A stretch of DNA of 64,000 bases, from positions 54,453,228 through 54,517,227 of the forward strand of contig OX235275.1 in assembly GCA_944472155.2 (NCBI GenBank), given 5' to 3'. Below are positions 53,797 to 64,000 of the stretch, one piece after another. The notes under the pieces are model-generated. The model was not told where the DNA came from. It made no database searches and saw nothing but the letters and a program-made list of their open reading frames with translations. Source of the DNA: Trichobilharzia szidati (lineage: Eukaryota > Platyhelminthes > Trematoda > Strigeidida > Schistosomatidae). Every line of letters begins with the position of its first letter. Position 1 is the stretch's first letter. A program made the translations under genes and the position numbers.

Positions 53797-53982
53797 TTAT
53801 TAATTTAATTTTGATTACAGCTTGATGCCAGACCGTATTTTTAGTACAAGTATGGAATTTTCCGCATGTGATATCGGTAGCCCAAATTTTGCAGGCCGAC
53901 CATAGATATTAGGTGTGCATCGGCAGGGGATCGAACCCCGGACCATGTGCATGGTCGGCGAGAGTCCTAACCACTGTGCCAA
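53797..53982 (-). mobile_element. tRNA-derived SINE family 3, private to copy 1
   Basis: rc head ggcacagtggttaggactct with B box ggggttcgatcccc (about 53930-53942). CR1-like tail (ggaattttccgc, tttaattttgattac). Absent at the matching position of copy 2 (55615-55630), so it inserted after the duplication. Confidence 0.75.
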
Positions 53983-54905
53983 GTGGAACATACGGTTTCA
54001 GCAGCACATCTCCACTTTGTCCTACTCTGCGAGGTCGTCTTTAGCTGGATCTACAACGGCTTATAGTTCCTCATCTCCTCCTCCCCACATAATCCCCTCC
54101 ATGTCACCCTCGGATCAACTAGTCATCGTTTCACGTTCGGGTTCCACTCAAGTGATTACCTAGCTGGCGCGAGATGCCATCCGACAGTCTCCTCAATGTT
54201 TACCCTACCCATCGCCTTTTTCTTCTACATACTTCTTGGGTAGGAAGGTTTTGGTCAGTGTGTTCCCATAGTTTCTTGTTTCTAGTTCTTTCTGAACATT
54301 TGACCTCCAAAATAGAGCTAGCCAAGGCAGCTCCGAATAAAAGTCTTCAGTACCCCGTTGGAAATGCTTTTTGTGACTGACGCTCAGTGCAAGTTTCTGA
54401 CCCGTATAAAAGCACTAACTGAATGACTTCACATTTGTGTTGAAAATTCGAATATCGCTCTTTATGCTGGCTACCTGACTGAGTTAAGCAGAAGATTTCC
54501 AAACTGGTTTCAGGTTGATGAAGGTGTGCTGCCTTTCCTTTCCGATTCTGGCTAGCTGGCTTTGGCACTTTCATCCGTTCCCATTGCCTGTAGTTGGAAT
54601 GATGCTTCAAAGATATATGAATGAGGTAACCTCTGTTAAATCTCTCCTGTTGATGACGATTGGTGCTGGGCGTTGTTTTTGTCGCTGTTGGTGGTGGTTG
54701 GTTATCTTCGTCACTTACCTCCTTCTCTATGGTCAAATAGAGTCCTGTCTTCGTTTTCTGCTTCTTCTGCAAGTTTGTTGGTTTTCGCCTGCCTGTAAGT
54801 CTTCGAGTTTTGTGACATTAGATATATCTATCATCTACGCATGAAATCCAGATCTTCTAGAGTCTTCTTATCGGTCGTCCAGCGTATTCCTGCCTTCTTG
54901 CCACT
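53983..54905 (-). mobile_element. SR2-type RTE-like copy (duplication copy 1)
   Basis: rc of the terminus (gtggaacatacggtttcagc) at 53983. Frame remnants: TRQSQKAFPTG, LYGSETCTE, polythreonine/proline linker in place of polyglutamine (54660-54690), KTKTGLYLTIEKEVSDEDNQ. Frame-broken. Confidence 0.75.
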
Positions 54906-54914
54906 TGCTCTCAA

Positions 54915-55084
54915 GGTTAATTTCTGGGCAGTTGTACTTATCGATTCTTGAGACTCTTCATCAGTATGCACTCAGGACACCACAAAACAGGGATCAAGCC
55001 CATGAAGTTCAGATTACAAGTAGAGTTCGTTAAATAACCAGCATACTGAGACGGAATCCAATAGCTTGAATTGAATTCTAACTT
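54915..55084 (-). mobile_element. Ribozyme-SINE fragment (duplication copy 1)
   Basis: Matches 57345-57540 (cttcatcagta, actcaggacaccacaaaaca, ggaatccaatagcttga / gggaacccaatagcttga). Box 2 of the hammerhead is lost. Confidence 0.7.
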
Positions 55085-55667
55085 CAGTAATTTCGCGTGG
55101 AGTACAATGACAGCATCTAAAGTGCTTCTACTGCATTTATACGCAAACAGCTTTAGATCACTAAAAGACAGGGGAAAACTTCACAGTGTGTAGAAAATAC
55201 TCTCTACAAAACAGTTGAAATCAATCAACTTTATGCATCGAATACCTCAGATAATAATTAGGTTATCATGTCAACAGTTTGAATAAAACATTACTTATAA
55301 ACAACTGTAGAATCAAAATCAAAATGAAAAGTTGTCAAGAGAAGTTAACTTCAGAAAAATGAAGAGACTGTTATCGAACATTAAAACTTTCTTCATTTTA
55401 TTTTGCTATCTGATTAACTGACATCAGTTGATACCCTTAACACTACTGAACTTTCAATTGTTGCTGTAAAATGTCAAAACAAGAATAAGAAGTTTGGTCA
55501 TTTTTTTGGTATATTTAAAGGATGAAACTTCTAAATTGAACAAATATTCATAGATTAATATTAAGTTCGATAGAAGACTGATAGCAGTTAGACAGAACCC
55601 TTGAAGTATTATTATTATGAATATTATTGTTCCTTTGGATTCCAGTTGGAACATACGGTTTCAACAA

Positions 55668-56528
55668 CCTTTTCCATATAAAAGACCAAATCCCTAAAGA
55701 TTCTCTATTTAATTGTGTCTATAAAATAAAATGTTTGGAATGTGATGCGATATACATCGGAGAAACATCTCGAGAAATCAAAATCAGAAGAAATGAATAC
55801 CGTAGAGCATCTCTTCGACCACCGGGAAATCTGGTTGAACTAGAAAAACTTGAAAAATCATCAGCCATAGGTCTACACGCTATAGAATCAGGCCACAAAA
55901 TTGATTTTGACAATATTGAAATAATTTAGAAAAAGCATTTCAGAAATCACAAAAAACGTCTAATGTCATGAGAAGCCCTTCATATCATAAAATGGAATCC
56001 AAATTGTCTGAATAGGAATGATGGACTAAAACAGAATCTGACCTGGTTACAACACCTCCCTCCCCCATGAAGTGACAAAATCAACACGAATGTCATATGC
56101 AAGTTCACTATGTAAACACACACTACCTTTATAATTTTAAACACTGATCAAATCCAACAATCCACACTTGGTTTTGTTATCTTTACCAATTGACCAACTG
56201 GTCAACGAAACATGCCCCCAGACTAACGAACGATGATCAAGTTAGTGAACTTTGTTTTGATACCATAACAGATGTACTATTACCTTTGTTATTTGGTTTA
56301 GTGATCTTCATTGTTATTTTGACTTTCAATATGTCCCTTTAGCTTGACCTATGTCTATTTTCTAACCCCTTAACTCTTTGTTATATATATGCTGAGATTT
56401 TGTAAATTCCGGTTTAATAATACTTTGATAAAGCTATCAGCGTTAAATAGCGAAACGTCAGTAAAAGCAGCAATATCGTTTTGTTTTTCATTCATTCACT
56501 GGGAAATACAAAAACCTTTATTATAATG
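55668..56528 (+). mobile_element. Penelope-like element 3' half, private to copy 2
   Basis: Endonuclease remnant then 3' UTR ending ctatcagcgttaaatagcga aacgtcag (56441-56468), which again has a hairpin-plus-GAAAC tip. Different PLE lineage from the others. Confidence 0.75.
55670..56040 (+). pseudogene. Penelope GIY-YIG endonuclease domain
   Basis: LFNCVYKIKCLECDAIYIGE (CxxC; 'AIYIG' signature intact), TSREIKIRRNEYRRASLRPP with the catalytic-type Arg region, LEKLEKSSAIGLHAIESGHK, IDFDNIEII. The frame stops at 55929. Downstream, SLHIIKWNPNCLNRNDG in another frame gives the domain end. Signature best conserved of the PLE domains here. Confidence 0.8.
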
Positions 56529-57344
56529 GACACATCTCCCCTTTTTCCTATTCTTCGAGGTCGTCTTTAGCTAGATCTACGACTGCCCATGTTTTCCCAT
56601 CTCCTCCTCCTGACATGATTTCCACCATGTCACCCTTGCACCAACGCCCAACCCGTTGTTCCCAATTCCAGTTCTACTCAAGTGATGGCCTAGGTGGTGC
56701 GCTATGTCACCCGACAGTCTCCTCGGAGTGTGTCCAGTGCATCTCCACTTTCTCCTATATATTTATTGAGCAATCGGCTTTCGCCTGTTGCTTTGTTCTC
56801 TTGAAGAATTTCTTGTTGCTAATTCTTTCTGGCTGGCCGTTCAATGTCTAATATGTAACCAGCAAAAGCGTGTTTCTATTGATAAAAGTCTGCAACATGT
56901 TGAAAGTGCTTTTCGTGACACTCAGGCCAAGTTTCTGACCCGTATAGAAGAAATAACTCGCTTAACCTTTAGTTTTGAAAATCCGAACCTGGTTTTTAAG
57001 CGAACTGGGTGCAAAAGATTTCCAAACTGAGTCAAGGTTGATGACGGTGTAACCTCCCGTTCCGATTCCGGCTAATTTTCACATCATCCTTTAAGCCTGT
57101 AGTTCAAAGATTCTTCCCAGATAAGTAAAGCAAGTAACCTCTGACAAATCTTTCAAGTTGATAGTGACTGGTGCTGTTTTACCTTGCTGTTGTTGGTTGT
57201 CTTCACTATCTGTGTCTTCTCTGTGTGCACGCAAAGTCCTGTCTTCAGCCAGTTTGTTGGTTTTCGTCTGTACGTCTTAAATCATGCACATGCGAAATCC
57301 ACATCTTCTAGATTCTTTTTATCTGCCCCGCTCTCCATTTAAAA

Positions 57345-57545
57345 TCAAGGTTAATTTTTGGACAGTTGTATGTATCAATTTTTGAGACCCTTCATCAGTA
57401 CTCACTCAGGACACCACAAAACAGGGATCAAGCCCGTGACATTCAGATTGCAAATAGAATTCGTTAAGTGCCCAGACCACTGAGAGGGAACCCAATAGCT
57501 TGAACTGAACCCTCACTTCTGTCATTTTGCGATAATTTACCGCGA
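57345..57545 (-). mobile_element. Ribozyme-SINE fragment (duplication copy 2)
   Basis: Worn head and hammerhead region, collinear with 54915-55084. rc reads gagtactgatgaagggtctc, with box 2 lost. Confidence 0.7.
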
Positions 57546-57990
57546 ACATTAACCAACAACTTTCCAGATATCTTTAGTTGTTTTTTTGAAGCTTCTCCTA
57601 CTCAAGTAAGTTCATGATGTCAACAGCATTCAAATGATTTGGCATATTTTATGTCTCCTGTTGCACAAATTTCGACATTTACAAGCAAGCTGAAAACCAG
57701 CAAGTTGACAGAAAAAGGTAACAAAGGCAGAACTTCAGATGAACAACATGCAGAAGACAGGGGCGATGAAAACACTCAAATACTCCGTAAAAAAGTCTAT
57801 CTCTATTTATGAGGAAAGTTTAAAGGGAATCGTCTTTTTCATTTAGCTCCACAGCATCACACCAAACTACATGAAACATAGATGAGAATGTCAACCCGAA
57901 AAGTCATTCATGAGGTCTACAGTACTCATGACAAGGAACAAGACCAGAATATGTAATACTAATATCAAACCGATAGATGTCCCTACATGA
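57546..57990. other. No gene seen; SR2-like debris possible
   Basis: 57690-57800 (aaaaccagcaagttgacaga, ggcgatgaaaacactcaaat) faintly resembles the plus-strand SR2 linker. Otherwise unassigned. Confidence 0.35.
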
Positions 57991-57994
57991 TTCA

Positions 57995-58245
57995 GAGACT
58001 TGGTCCTGCTCTTGCTTCCCAGATCATCCATCCCAAAGGGGCTGCAGACTTTCTTTCATCATCATCTGCCCTCCCCCTCCTTGCTTCATACTGAAGATAA
58101 GATAACCACAGAGTGGATTAGTAGCAGTAAGGGATTTCGGCAACGACTTAGTCAACAGATATGCGGAAAGAAATGGAGATAAATCCAACATATATTGAGA
58201 AGACCAGTGACTGACATCGTACGCTATCCAGGCCCTTGAGTGACA
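57995..58245 (+). mobile_element. SR2-type fragment, decayed
   Basis: Resembles the post-RT end: gactttctttcatcatcatc, cttactgaagataagataac-like sequence, then gcggaaagaaatggagataa (equivalent to RKKWRW) and agaccagtgactgacatcgt. Confidence 0.6.
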
Positions 58246-58399
58246 CATTGTTTATTTTTACACCCTTTGTGAAGTACTTCCTATTTTGCGTGAGTTTTGT
58301 CCATGTTGAAGGTTTGAAAATGTTACGTCACAGATTGGTAACAGGGTGATTTAAAATGACATTAAAGTGGATAATTATTAACAGAGCATCTTCAATCTC

Positions 58400-59278
58400 C
58401 AATTCGTTACTATAAAAGACTTTGCAGATGATATGTCTGATTTCTCACAAACTCGAAGATATGCAAGTGAAAAGCAACAAGTTGGCAGAAGAAGCATTAA
58501 AGACAGGCCTCCAGATGAACATAGAGAAAACAGAAGTGATGAAAATTCCTGGCCAACAGCAGCAGAAGCAATAACAACAGACAACAATCAGCATAAATGG
58601 GAGGAGTCTGAAAGAAGTAACCTCCTTTATCTACCTACCTACCTACCTGGGAAGCATCGTTTCAATTACAGGCGGACGGAACTGATGAGGATATCAAAGC
58701 GAGGATCAGGAAAGTAAGGCAAGCTTTCATTTCTCTCAAGTCTGTGTGGAGATCAACAGCACTCAGCATGAAAAACAAGATGCGGATTCTCAACTCCAAT
58801 GTGATGTCAGTGCTACTTACAATAAGGATCAGAGACTTGGTGCCACGCCGCATCACGAAGGGCATTTCGAACAATCTACAGACTTTTATCAACAGTTGTC
58901 TTCGCCCAATGCTACTCAAAATCAGATGGACGGCGAGAAAACAACATGGATCTCTGAAAGTGAACCAACCCAGCAGGAACTAACTGTGCAACAAATATGC
59001 AGGAAGAAATGGAGGTGGATTGGTCATACTCTAAGAAAACAAACCACCAAGTGAGTGACATCACATGCCAGGCCATTGCTCGAGTGGAACCCGACGGAAT
59101 GGGAAGCGGCGAGTTGGTCGTCAGTGCGAGGTTGACATGTAGGAGTAGGTGATGCGAAGAGGAGATGAAAGTATATGGGCAGACGTGGAGCCAGGTGAAT
59201 ATGTTGGCAGAGAACCGAACGCAATGGAGACGTGTGACTGAAGCCCTATGTTTCTCTAGGAATTAAAGGAAACAATAT
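58400..59278 (+). mobile_element. SR2-type RTE-like retrotransposon, 5'-truncated
   Basis: Plus strand: MSDFSQTRRYASEKQQVGRR, DRPPDEHRENRSDENSWPTA, a (CTAC)n-expanded segment at 58631-58650, DEDIKARIRKVRQAFISLKS, LSMKNKMRILNSNVMSVLLT, ITKGISNNLQTFINSCLRPM, QICRKKWRWIGHTLRKQTTK. Terminus at about 59250-59278. Motif C lies upstream of the truncation. Confidence 0.8.
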
Positions 59279-59379
59279 TAATATATAATGATATATATAG
59301 AATACCAAATTAAACTAAAGAGATTTTTAAAATATATTGAGGATCATTAAACCTTGATTGACAGCCAAGATAAGGAAAA

Positions 59380-59695
59380 TGTCTGAACCAACGTCTTCTT
59401 ATGGATACACTAGTTAGGTTTCTTAATATGGATCCCAACAGCCAGTCACAGCAATGTGTAGTAGACGAACACTTAAGGTGAAGTTAAGATGAGTTGGTAT
59501 GCAGTAGATGACTTTGAAAGCAGCCTCGTTGACATCAATCTTGTGTTCTGTATCCACAAGATGAGATAGAATAGAACTATGAATGGATTTTTTTCTGTCC
59601 TTTACTTAACCAACCACGCAGGATGGTGTTCGGAAATCCGACGATAAATACGCCTAATTGTAGGGCCTAAGCAGCTAATTGGCTCCACAGAAGCA
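59380..59695 (-). mobile_element. Penelope-like GIY-YIG remnant
   Basis: rc encodes GPTIRRIYRRISEHHPAWLV-like sequence (59600-59690) and continues through the HLVDTEHKIDVNEAAF region. Same lineage as 3500 and 32230. Frame-broken by small indels. Confidence 0.7.
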
Positions 59696-60217
59696 CTCAA
59701 ATTGATAGATACACACACATAGAAGAGGCGAAATTAGGCAGTTTATCTTTAACTCCCGAACACAAAATAAGGAAGTGGTTTTGAAGACACAGCATAATTC
59801 GGCAGCACTGAATGCTCTTTTTACCGCCATGTTCCTCAGCCGTTGTGTTACTTATCTCACTGATGTTATCACCACCGAGGAACTGAATATGTAAGAACAA
59901 GGTCTTCCTTTTTCAGAACTTTTGGAACTGTAACCTGCCTTGACTTTCAATTAATATTGTTATCGATGAATTTCTCTGTGTAACAGCCGTTCTCACCCAG
60001 CAGCTGTTTAATAATATTAAGCCTTTCATCAAGACATTCATCAGAACAGATTGCCTTCTTGCTCTGTGGACCAAGCACTTCATTCGATTGCGTTTGTATT
60101 TTAAAGGCACGAAGCTGGAAAAGTGAGTATACTGAAAGTCAGTTGATGTAGGTTTTCTTTAGACACTTATTATTATTATTGTACCATCCTCTTTTCTAGT
60201 CATAAGGGGGATAATCT
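59696..60217. other. No gene seen
   Basis: Minus frames of 65-67 codons (LGGDNISEISNTTAEEHGGK; KRNRMKCLVHRARRQ) are unassigned. The first resembles a short frame near 5440, which follows a CR1-like end, so it may be element debris. Confidence 0.3.
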
Positions 60218-60466
60218 AGGAATGAAATAGATATGATGGAGAAGATTTGTAGCTCAGGTGGCTGAATTTGATATGGTTGTGTTCTCTGAGCAGCTGGATG
60301 GTTGCTTTATTTGCGAAGATTTCATCGCCCTACTAGGCGACATCTTCAGTGCATACTTCAATTTTAGTTGAAGTGAGCTTTCAGATTTCTCCACGAGTTC
60401 ACTATTAGTCATCTCTCCTGGTGACTTGGACGTCAAAAGACATGACATACACTCCCTTATATCACT

Positions 60467-61362
60467 AATGATAATAATAATTTGCTTTATTCCAAAACAG
60501 TACTTGTGATACAGAATGGAATTCTCAGCATTTTTACTACAGTATTGCATCCAGTTAGTACATTAACAATAAATAGAATTCTACATAGATTAAGGAAATC
60601 TCAGTTCATTATGACAAAAACATATTGGCATGTCGGTAGCAAAGCCAAAGTTGAACAGTGTTTGAAGGTGTTAGAAAAGTAGGTGCTATCATATTTACTG
60701 GCGTAAGCGGAAGAAGGAAACAAAGCAGTACATAACGGAAAAATAGAGAGAGAGAAAAGGAAAAGAAATAAAATGTTGTACTTATAAATGATATGAGTTG
60801 GAAAGACGAGATCCAGTTGTTCTACTGACTATTTAATAAGTTATAGGTATCACGCCTAATGCTTTCTTTATAGCACATAACACGAACTAAGTAGGGTATG
60901 GTTAAATTTTGTACTTGCTAGTGCGAGCATACAGTTTTCTATATAGACTTCTGGTTTTCCCAGAGGAGATGCAAGGGGAGAGTTGTGAGTGAAGAGGATG
61001 GTGTGAGTTAGATAAAATGGATTTGGCCCATTTTTCACATGAGTCCATGTGCCTGTCAACCAGAAATATTAACAAGCTGGTTAAGTGGCACGTTGCCTAC
61101 CCTGCTGACAACCTTTAACATCCTGCGTAATATGTTATAGTCTTTCTTCAGTAGCCCGGGAAAAAATAAGGGGAACAATTAAGAATAATAGGCAGAATGC
61201 GAGAGTTAACGAATTGTAGGAGTAAGGGTTGGGTTATACCAGAATATTTTAACTTTTTGATGTAGAAGGTAAGACGGAATATTTTCTTAGAAATCATCAA
61301 GATATGAGACGACCAGGAGAGATCAGCAGATAGAATGATGCCTAGGTATTTAATTTCCGACT
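60467..61362 (-). mobile_element. CR1-like element nested in the PLE
   Basis: Tail at 60467-60500 (ataataataatttgctttat tcc). Body matches 14441-15250 (acacgaactaagtagg, gaggatggtgtgagttagat, ctttcttcagtagcccggga). 5'-truncated at about 61362. Imperfect TSD candidate: actaatg (left) against actacatg (right). Confidence 0.8.
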
Positions 61363-61454
61363 ACATGCACTACTCCACTACGTACAGACAACCACGGACA
61401 TCAGTTCGACTGGGACAACCAGCGTTCAAATATTAGACAGACGAAACACCAAGA

Positions 61455-61679
61455 ATGCACAGAGAATTTTTAGAAGCCCGGTATTCCAGTGAATCGTCAA
61501 TGAATAGACACATTGACATAGAAAAAATTCATCAATCGATAAGAAATAAACCTCATACACAAAGGGTCAAAGTTCAAGTCAAAGAAACAATCAGTTCCAA
61601 TACCAGAAGAAGCCTAGAGTGTGTGAAAACACACAAAAAACAACCAATCATGTTCAAAGCCACCAGGAGAGATGACTAA
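61455..61679 (+). pseudogene. Penelope endonuclease C-terminal tail
   Basis: Open 74-codon frame: HREFLEARYSSESSMNRHID then IEKIHQSIRNKPHTQRVKVQ and CVKTHKKQPIMFKATRRDD. Upstream, SVQILDRRN in a shifted frame. It fits the 'R.FLEAW.S...SINRHI' end of GIY-YIG domains in this PLE lineage. The catalytic part is missing because of the nested insertion and truncation. Confidence 0.65.
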
Positions 61680-61839
61680 TAGTGAAGTCGTAGAGAAATC
61701 TAAAAGCTCACTTCAATTGAAATTGAAGTATGCGTGCTGAAGATGTTGTCTATTGGTGGGACAATGAAACCTTCGCAAATAAACCAACCATCCAGCTACT
61801 CAGAGAACACAACCACATCGAAAAGGAATGAAATCCTAG

Positions 61840-62425
61840 AGTTCCTGTCTTTCATTCTCGATAATCACCACTTTAGCCTCGTTTCAGTGAAGTAATTAAA
61901 AGCAATTTAAAAGTATCACAATTGTCATCACATGCATACACAATACACATAATTGCATTAAATTACTCTGCACAGATTAAACAATCAAATTACGAACAAA
62001 CAAAACAGTATTTTAACACACACAAAAAAAATATTTAACATGTGATGCCTACTACTTGTTTCTGTCATAATCATCATCACCACAAAGAAGCGCTTACATG
62101 AAAGCTTTCTTTTAAAAAAAATACTCTTGAAAAGAATTTTCTAAAATAAAAAAAAGAACATTCTTTGGCTCTCTCTTAATTAATACTATTTTCTTGGGGT
62201 TCATATGATATTCACTCATTCATTCATTCGCTCAAGTGATACCTGAAATTCTGTTCAACGTTATATTTCATATAATTTAAAATGAATCACATGACTTTTC
62301 GTGACCTTGAAACGATCGATCTATTCTCTAACTATATCTCTCAATCTCTTTATGATATGATTAACGTATAATCAATAGGTAGTAAGTAGGTGGATGGTGA
62401 AACTAGTAATGATATCATAAATAAG
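61840..62425. other. No gene seen
   Basis: AT-rich with A-runs. No recognised element. Confidence 0.5.
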
Positions 62426-62429
62426 AAAG

Positions 62430-63310
62430 AATATTATAAGGCATCTACAGTTTTACCATATAAGGAGGGGACATCTGAAACCCTCTCTAAGTAGGATTCT
62501 CAGTGAAGCAGGAATTAGAGTGGCATTTAAACGTACAAGCTCACTCGGGTAGGACAAGCTCTGTAGGCTAAAGGACCCAATGGACCCAATTATACAACAT
62601 AATATAATTTACAAAGCACCTTGCAGTGACTGTGAGTTAAGTCAATTATATAGGTCAAACTAGTAGGTCGGGGGTAGTCAGATTATCAGAACATAAGAAT
62701 TTAGCTAGGGTTAGAATGATTGACCCTGAAAAGATAAGTAATTTAGAAAAAAGCTCAGCAATTGCACTGCATGCATTAACACAAAATCACACAATAAGGT
62801 GGAAGAGGATTAAAATTCTAAGAAGTAATATATGTAGGTGGAGAGAGAAAGAGATTGATTACTGAATCCTGGTTCATCGAGTCTACACGCCCAACACATG
62901 CAACAGAAATGACTCAATGCAAATACCAGAGATATGGAAGATAATATTACCGCCAGTCAGTCAAATCATAGCAGGATAATAAATAATCTTAAATTTCTAT
63001 TTCAATTCACGTACATCATAACATTCTAACAAGTTACTTATTTTGACTATAAAAACACTCGTCTTATTTCCCATCTGATTGTATTTGATTGATAACACTA
63101 ATATTATTATTTCCGAATGTACTTTATCTTATATTGATTTTTATTCAAATGTTTAATCAGTTTCACTCATGTAAATAAATGAAGCAAGAAAGTTGTATGA
63201 GTAGCACATTGATATGATTTTGACCAATAAAGTTTGCTCGAAACGTGGTCGCATCAGTGAATATAACTGTATAACAACACTGTGTGTGATTTTATCAAAA
63301 TAAAAATTTT
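62430..63310 (+). mobile_element. Penelope-like element 3' half
   Basis: Collinear with 34800-35670 (tataaggaggggacatctga, ccttgcagtgactgtgagtt, ccaacacatgcaacagaaat, ttgctcgaaacgtggtc). One orientation only. The endonuclease is frame-broken. The arm segment at about 63205-63255 has GAAAC followed by GTC as in the other arms of this lineage. Confidence 0.8.
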
Positions 63311-63370
63311 ATCCGTAATGGGAATGGATCGACTGTTTTTAAAAGTGTTTACTAATAGTAGTAGTAGTAT

Positions 63371-63699
63371 TGTGGTGAGAGCTAGCTGCGAACAAGCCAA
63401 AATTGTAGACAGCAGTTTACGTCAATGTTCACGTCCCGGATTAGAGTCATGAGAAAAACAGTAACAAAGCTTAACCTTGAGGAACTCATCAGCCAATCAC
63501 AGCAGACTTGACGTGTGCAAATACGATTCGCAGATATATGGCTTAACTTTCTGAGAATACAGAATAACCTTGAGCAAGAAAACAACCAATCAGAAGAGGT
63601 TGCTTCTCTGCTGACAATAATGTACATAAAAATCTATAAATATGTCTTGATTTTCTCAATAAACAATCTGTTGCCTAGCCTTTGTCTTCTGTCGTTACA
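63371..63699 (+). mobile_element. Solo LTR (329 bp)
   Basis: Begins TGTGGTGAGAGCTAGCTGC and ends TTCTGTCGTTACA. It lies in a (GTA)n run, so a 5-bp TSD (of the type gtagt) cannot be distinguished from the microsatellite. Confidence 0.75.
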
Positions 63700-63794
63700 G
63701 TAGTAGTAGTAGCACGATTTTGTCGTGATCAAAAAACTGACACATTAAAATCCTCTAAGATAATTAACGTTCAGAACAAAAGTTTCACCAAAAG

Positions 63795-64000
63795 GATTGA
63801 TATCAGTTAGAAAACCATTGGAAACCAGCTGAGAGTACCGGATAGTTGTTTCGTCAGCCTAGTTTGGAACCCACTGGCAGTAAGCACGCACTACCCGCTT
63901 TCGAACCCAGGGCCTTCAGGTTACAACCAACCAACCATTCAGACACCGGGATCCGATCTAATGAATTCTAACTTCTACTAATTCGTGATTTTAGCACCAC
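63795..64000 (-). mobile_element. Ribozyme SINE subfamily I, runs off window
   Basis: rc of the tail (gatatcagttagaaaaccat), hammerhead region (tttcgtcagcctagtttgga; rc gives GAAAC) and tRNA-like head (rc of cgctttcgaacccaggg). Truncated by the window edge. Confidence 0.75.

Larger units (their letters stand above)
53288..55084. repeat. Tandem duplication, copy 1
   Basis: Contains CR1-like remnant and AT-rich sequence (53288-53796), a family-3 SINE (53797-53982), an SR2-type copy (53983-54905) and a ribozyme SINE (54915-55084). Copy 2 (55085-57540) has the same order. Without their private insertions both copies are about 1.6 kb. Confidence 0.8.
55618..57340 (-). mobile_element. SR2-type RTE-like copy (duplication copy 2), split by a PLE
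   Basis: Terminus 55618-55667 (attattgttcctttggattc, acatacggtttcaacaac). It resumes at 56529 (acacatctcccctttttcct) and runs to 57340. The PLE sits exactly between. Frames are broken. Confidence 0.75.
55085..57540. repeat. Tandem duplication, copy 2
   Basis: Starts gtggagtacaatgacagcat as copy 1 does at 53293. It shares caactttcaattgttgctgt and later SR2/SINE parts, and contains a PLE (55668-56528) absent from copy 1. 47932-49770 is a third, dispersed copy of its first part. Confidence 0.8.
60229..61823. mobile_element. Inverted-arm Penelope-like element, 11-bp TSD
   Basis: Flanked by aggaatgaaat at 60218-60228 and 61824-61834. Minus arm 60229-60427 (covarying hairpin at 60312-60350). The plus part resumes on both sides of a nested CR1-like insertion and ends at 61823 with the hairpin at 61736-61776. 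The plus part keeps an endonuclease C-terminus (REFLEARYSSESSMNRHIDI). Confidence 0.85.

Noticed and set aside
1..64000. CRISPR array or prokaryotic operon
   Set aside because: Repeats are dispersed, in both orientations and retroelement-derived. No regularly spaced short repeats and no operon-like gene packing.

Overview
The window looks like about 64 kb of intergenic or intronic DNA from a trematode, most likely a schistosome blood fluke. I base this on AT-rich sequence, Smalpha-like hammerhead SINEs, SR2/RTE-like and CR1-like non-LTR retrotransposons, many Penelope-like element (PLE) fragments with GIY-YIG domains, and solo LTRs. No prokaryotic features, rRNA, functional tRNA gene or CRISPR array were seen. 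No complete host protein gene is visible. Two open, splice-bounded segments (3234-3448 minus, 28434-28637 plus) are the only host-exon candidates. Family assignments come from recognising protein and nucleotide motifs by eye, not from a database search.

Layout. 0-5.7 kb: RTE 3' ends, SINEs, two PLE fragments, a CR1-like 3' end. 6-11 kb: solo LTRs, an RTE fragment, an SR2-like copy, and a head-to-tail SINE dimer with an 11-bp target-site duplication (TSD). 11.2-16.1 kb: a PLE with reverse-transcriptase (RT) remnants, split by an inverted SINE dimer, then an SR2-like copy (13-bp TSD) split by a CR1-like RT. 17-23.2 kb: PLE pieces holding another inverted dimer and the longest SR2-like copy (19-bp TSD). 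23.2-30 kb: mostly unassigned DNA with decayed SINEs. 30-41.4 kb: a second RTE lineage, then nested PLEs with inverted arms, SR2-like copies and an LTR. 41.5-50 kb: Smalpha-like units, SINE dimers, RTE/SR2 copies, and a PLE whose empty site survives in paralogous copies. 50-57.5 kb: a CR1-like element split by an inverted PLE, then a roughly 1.6-kb tandem duplication. 58-64 kb: SR2-like copy, PLEs, a nested CR1-like element, a solo LTR and a SINE running off the edge.

Common thread. The dominant short repeat is a unit of about 415 bp with a tRNA-like (threonine-like) pol III head followed by a hammerhead-ribozyme module. It occurs as head-to-tail or inverted dimers bounded by 10-13 bp TSDs, which is the layout expected of retrozymes (ribozyme-bearing non-autonomous elements that pass through circular RNA). 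PLEs here have the same inverted-arm geometry and similar TSD lengths, and their 3' regions carry their own UGANGA...GAAA hairpins. I infer that PLE enzymes mobilise the ribozyme SINEs. One copy (10622-10669) keeps every catalytic-core base I can check.
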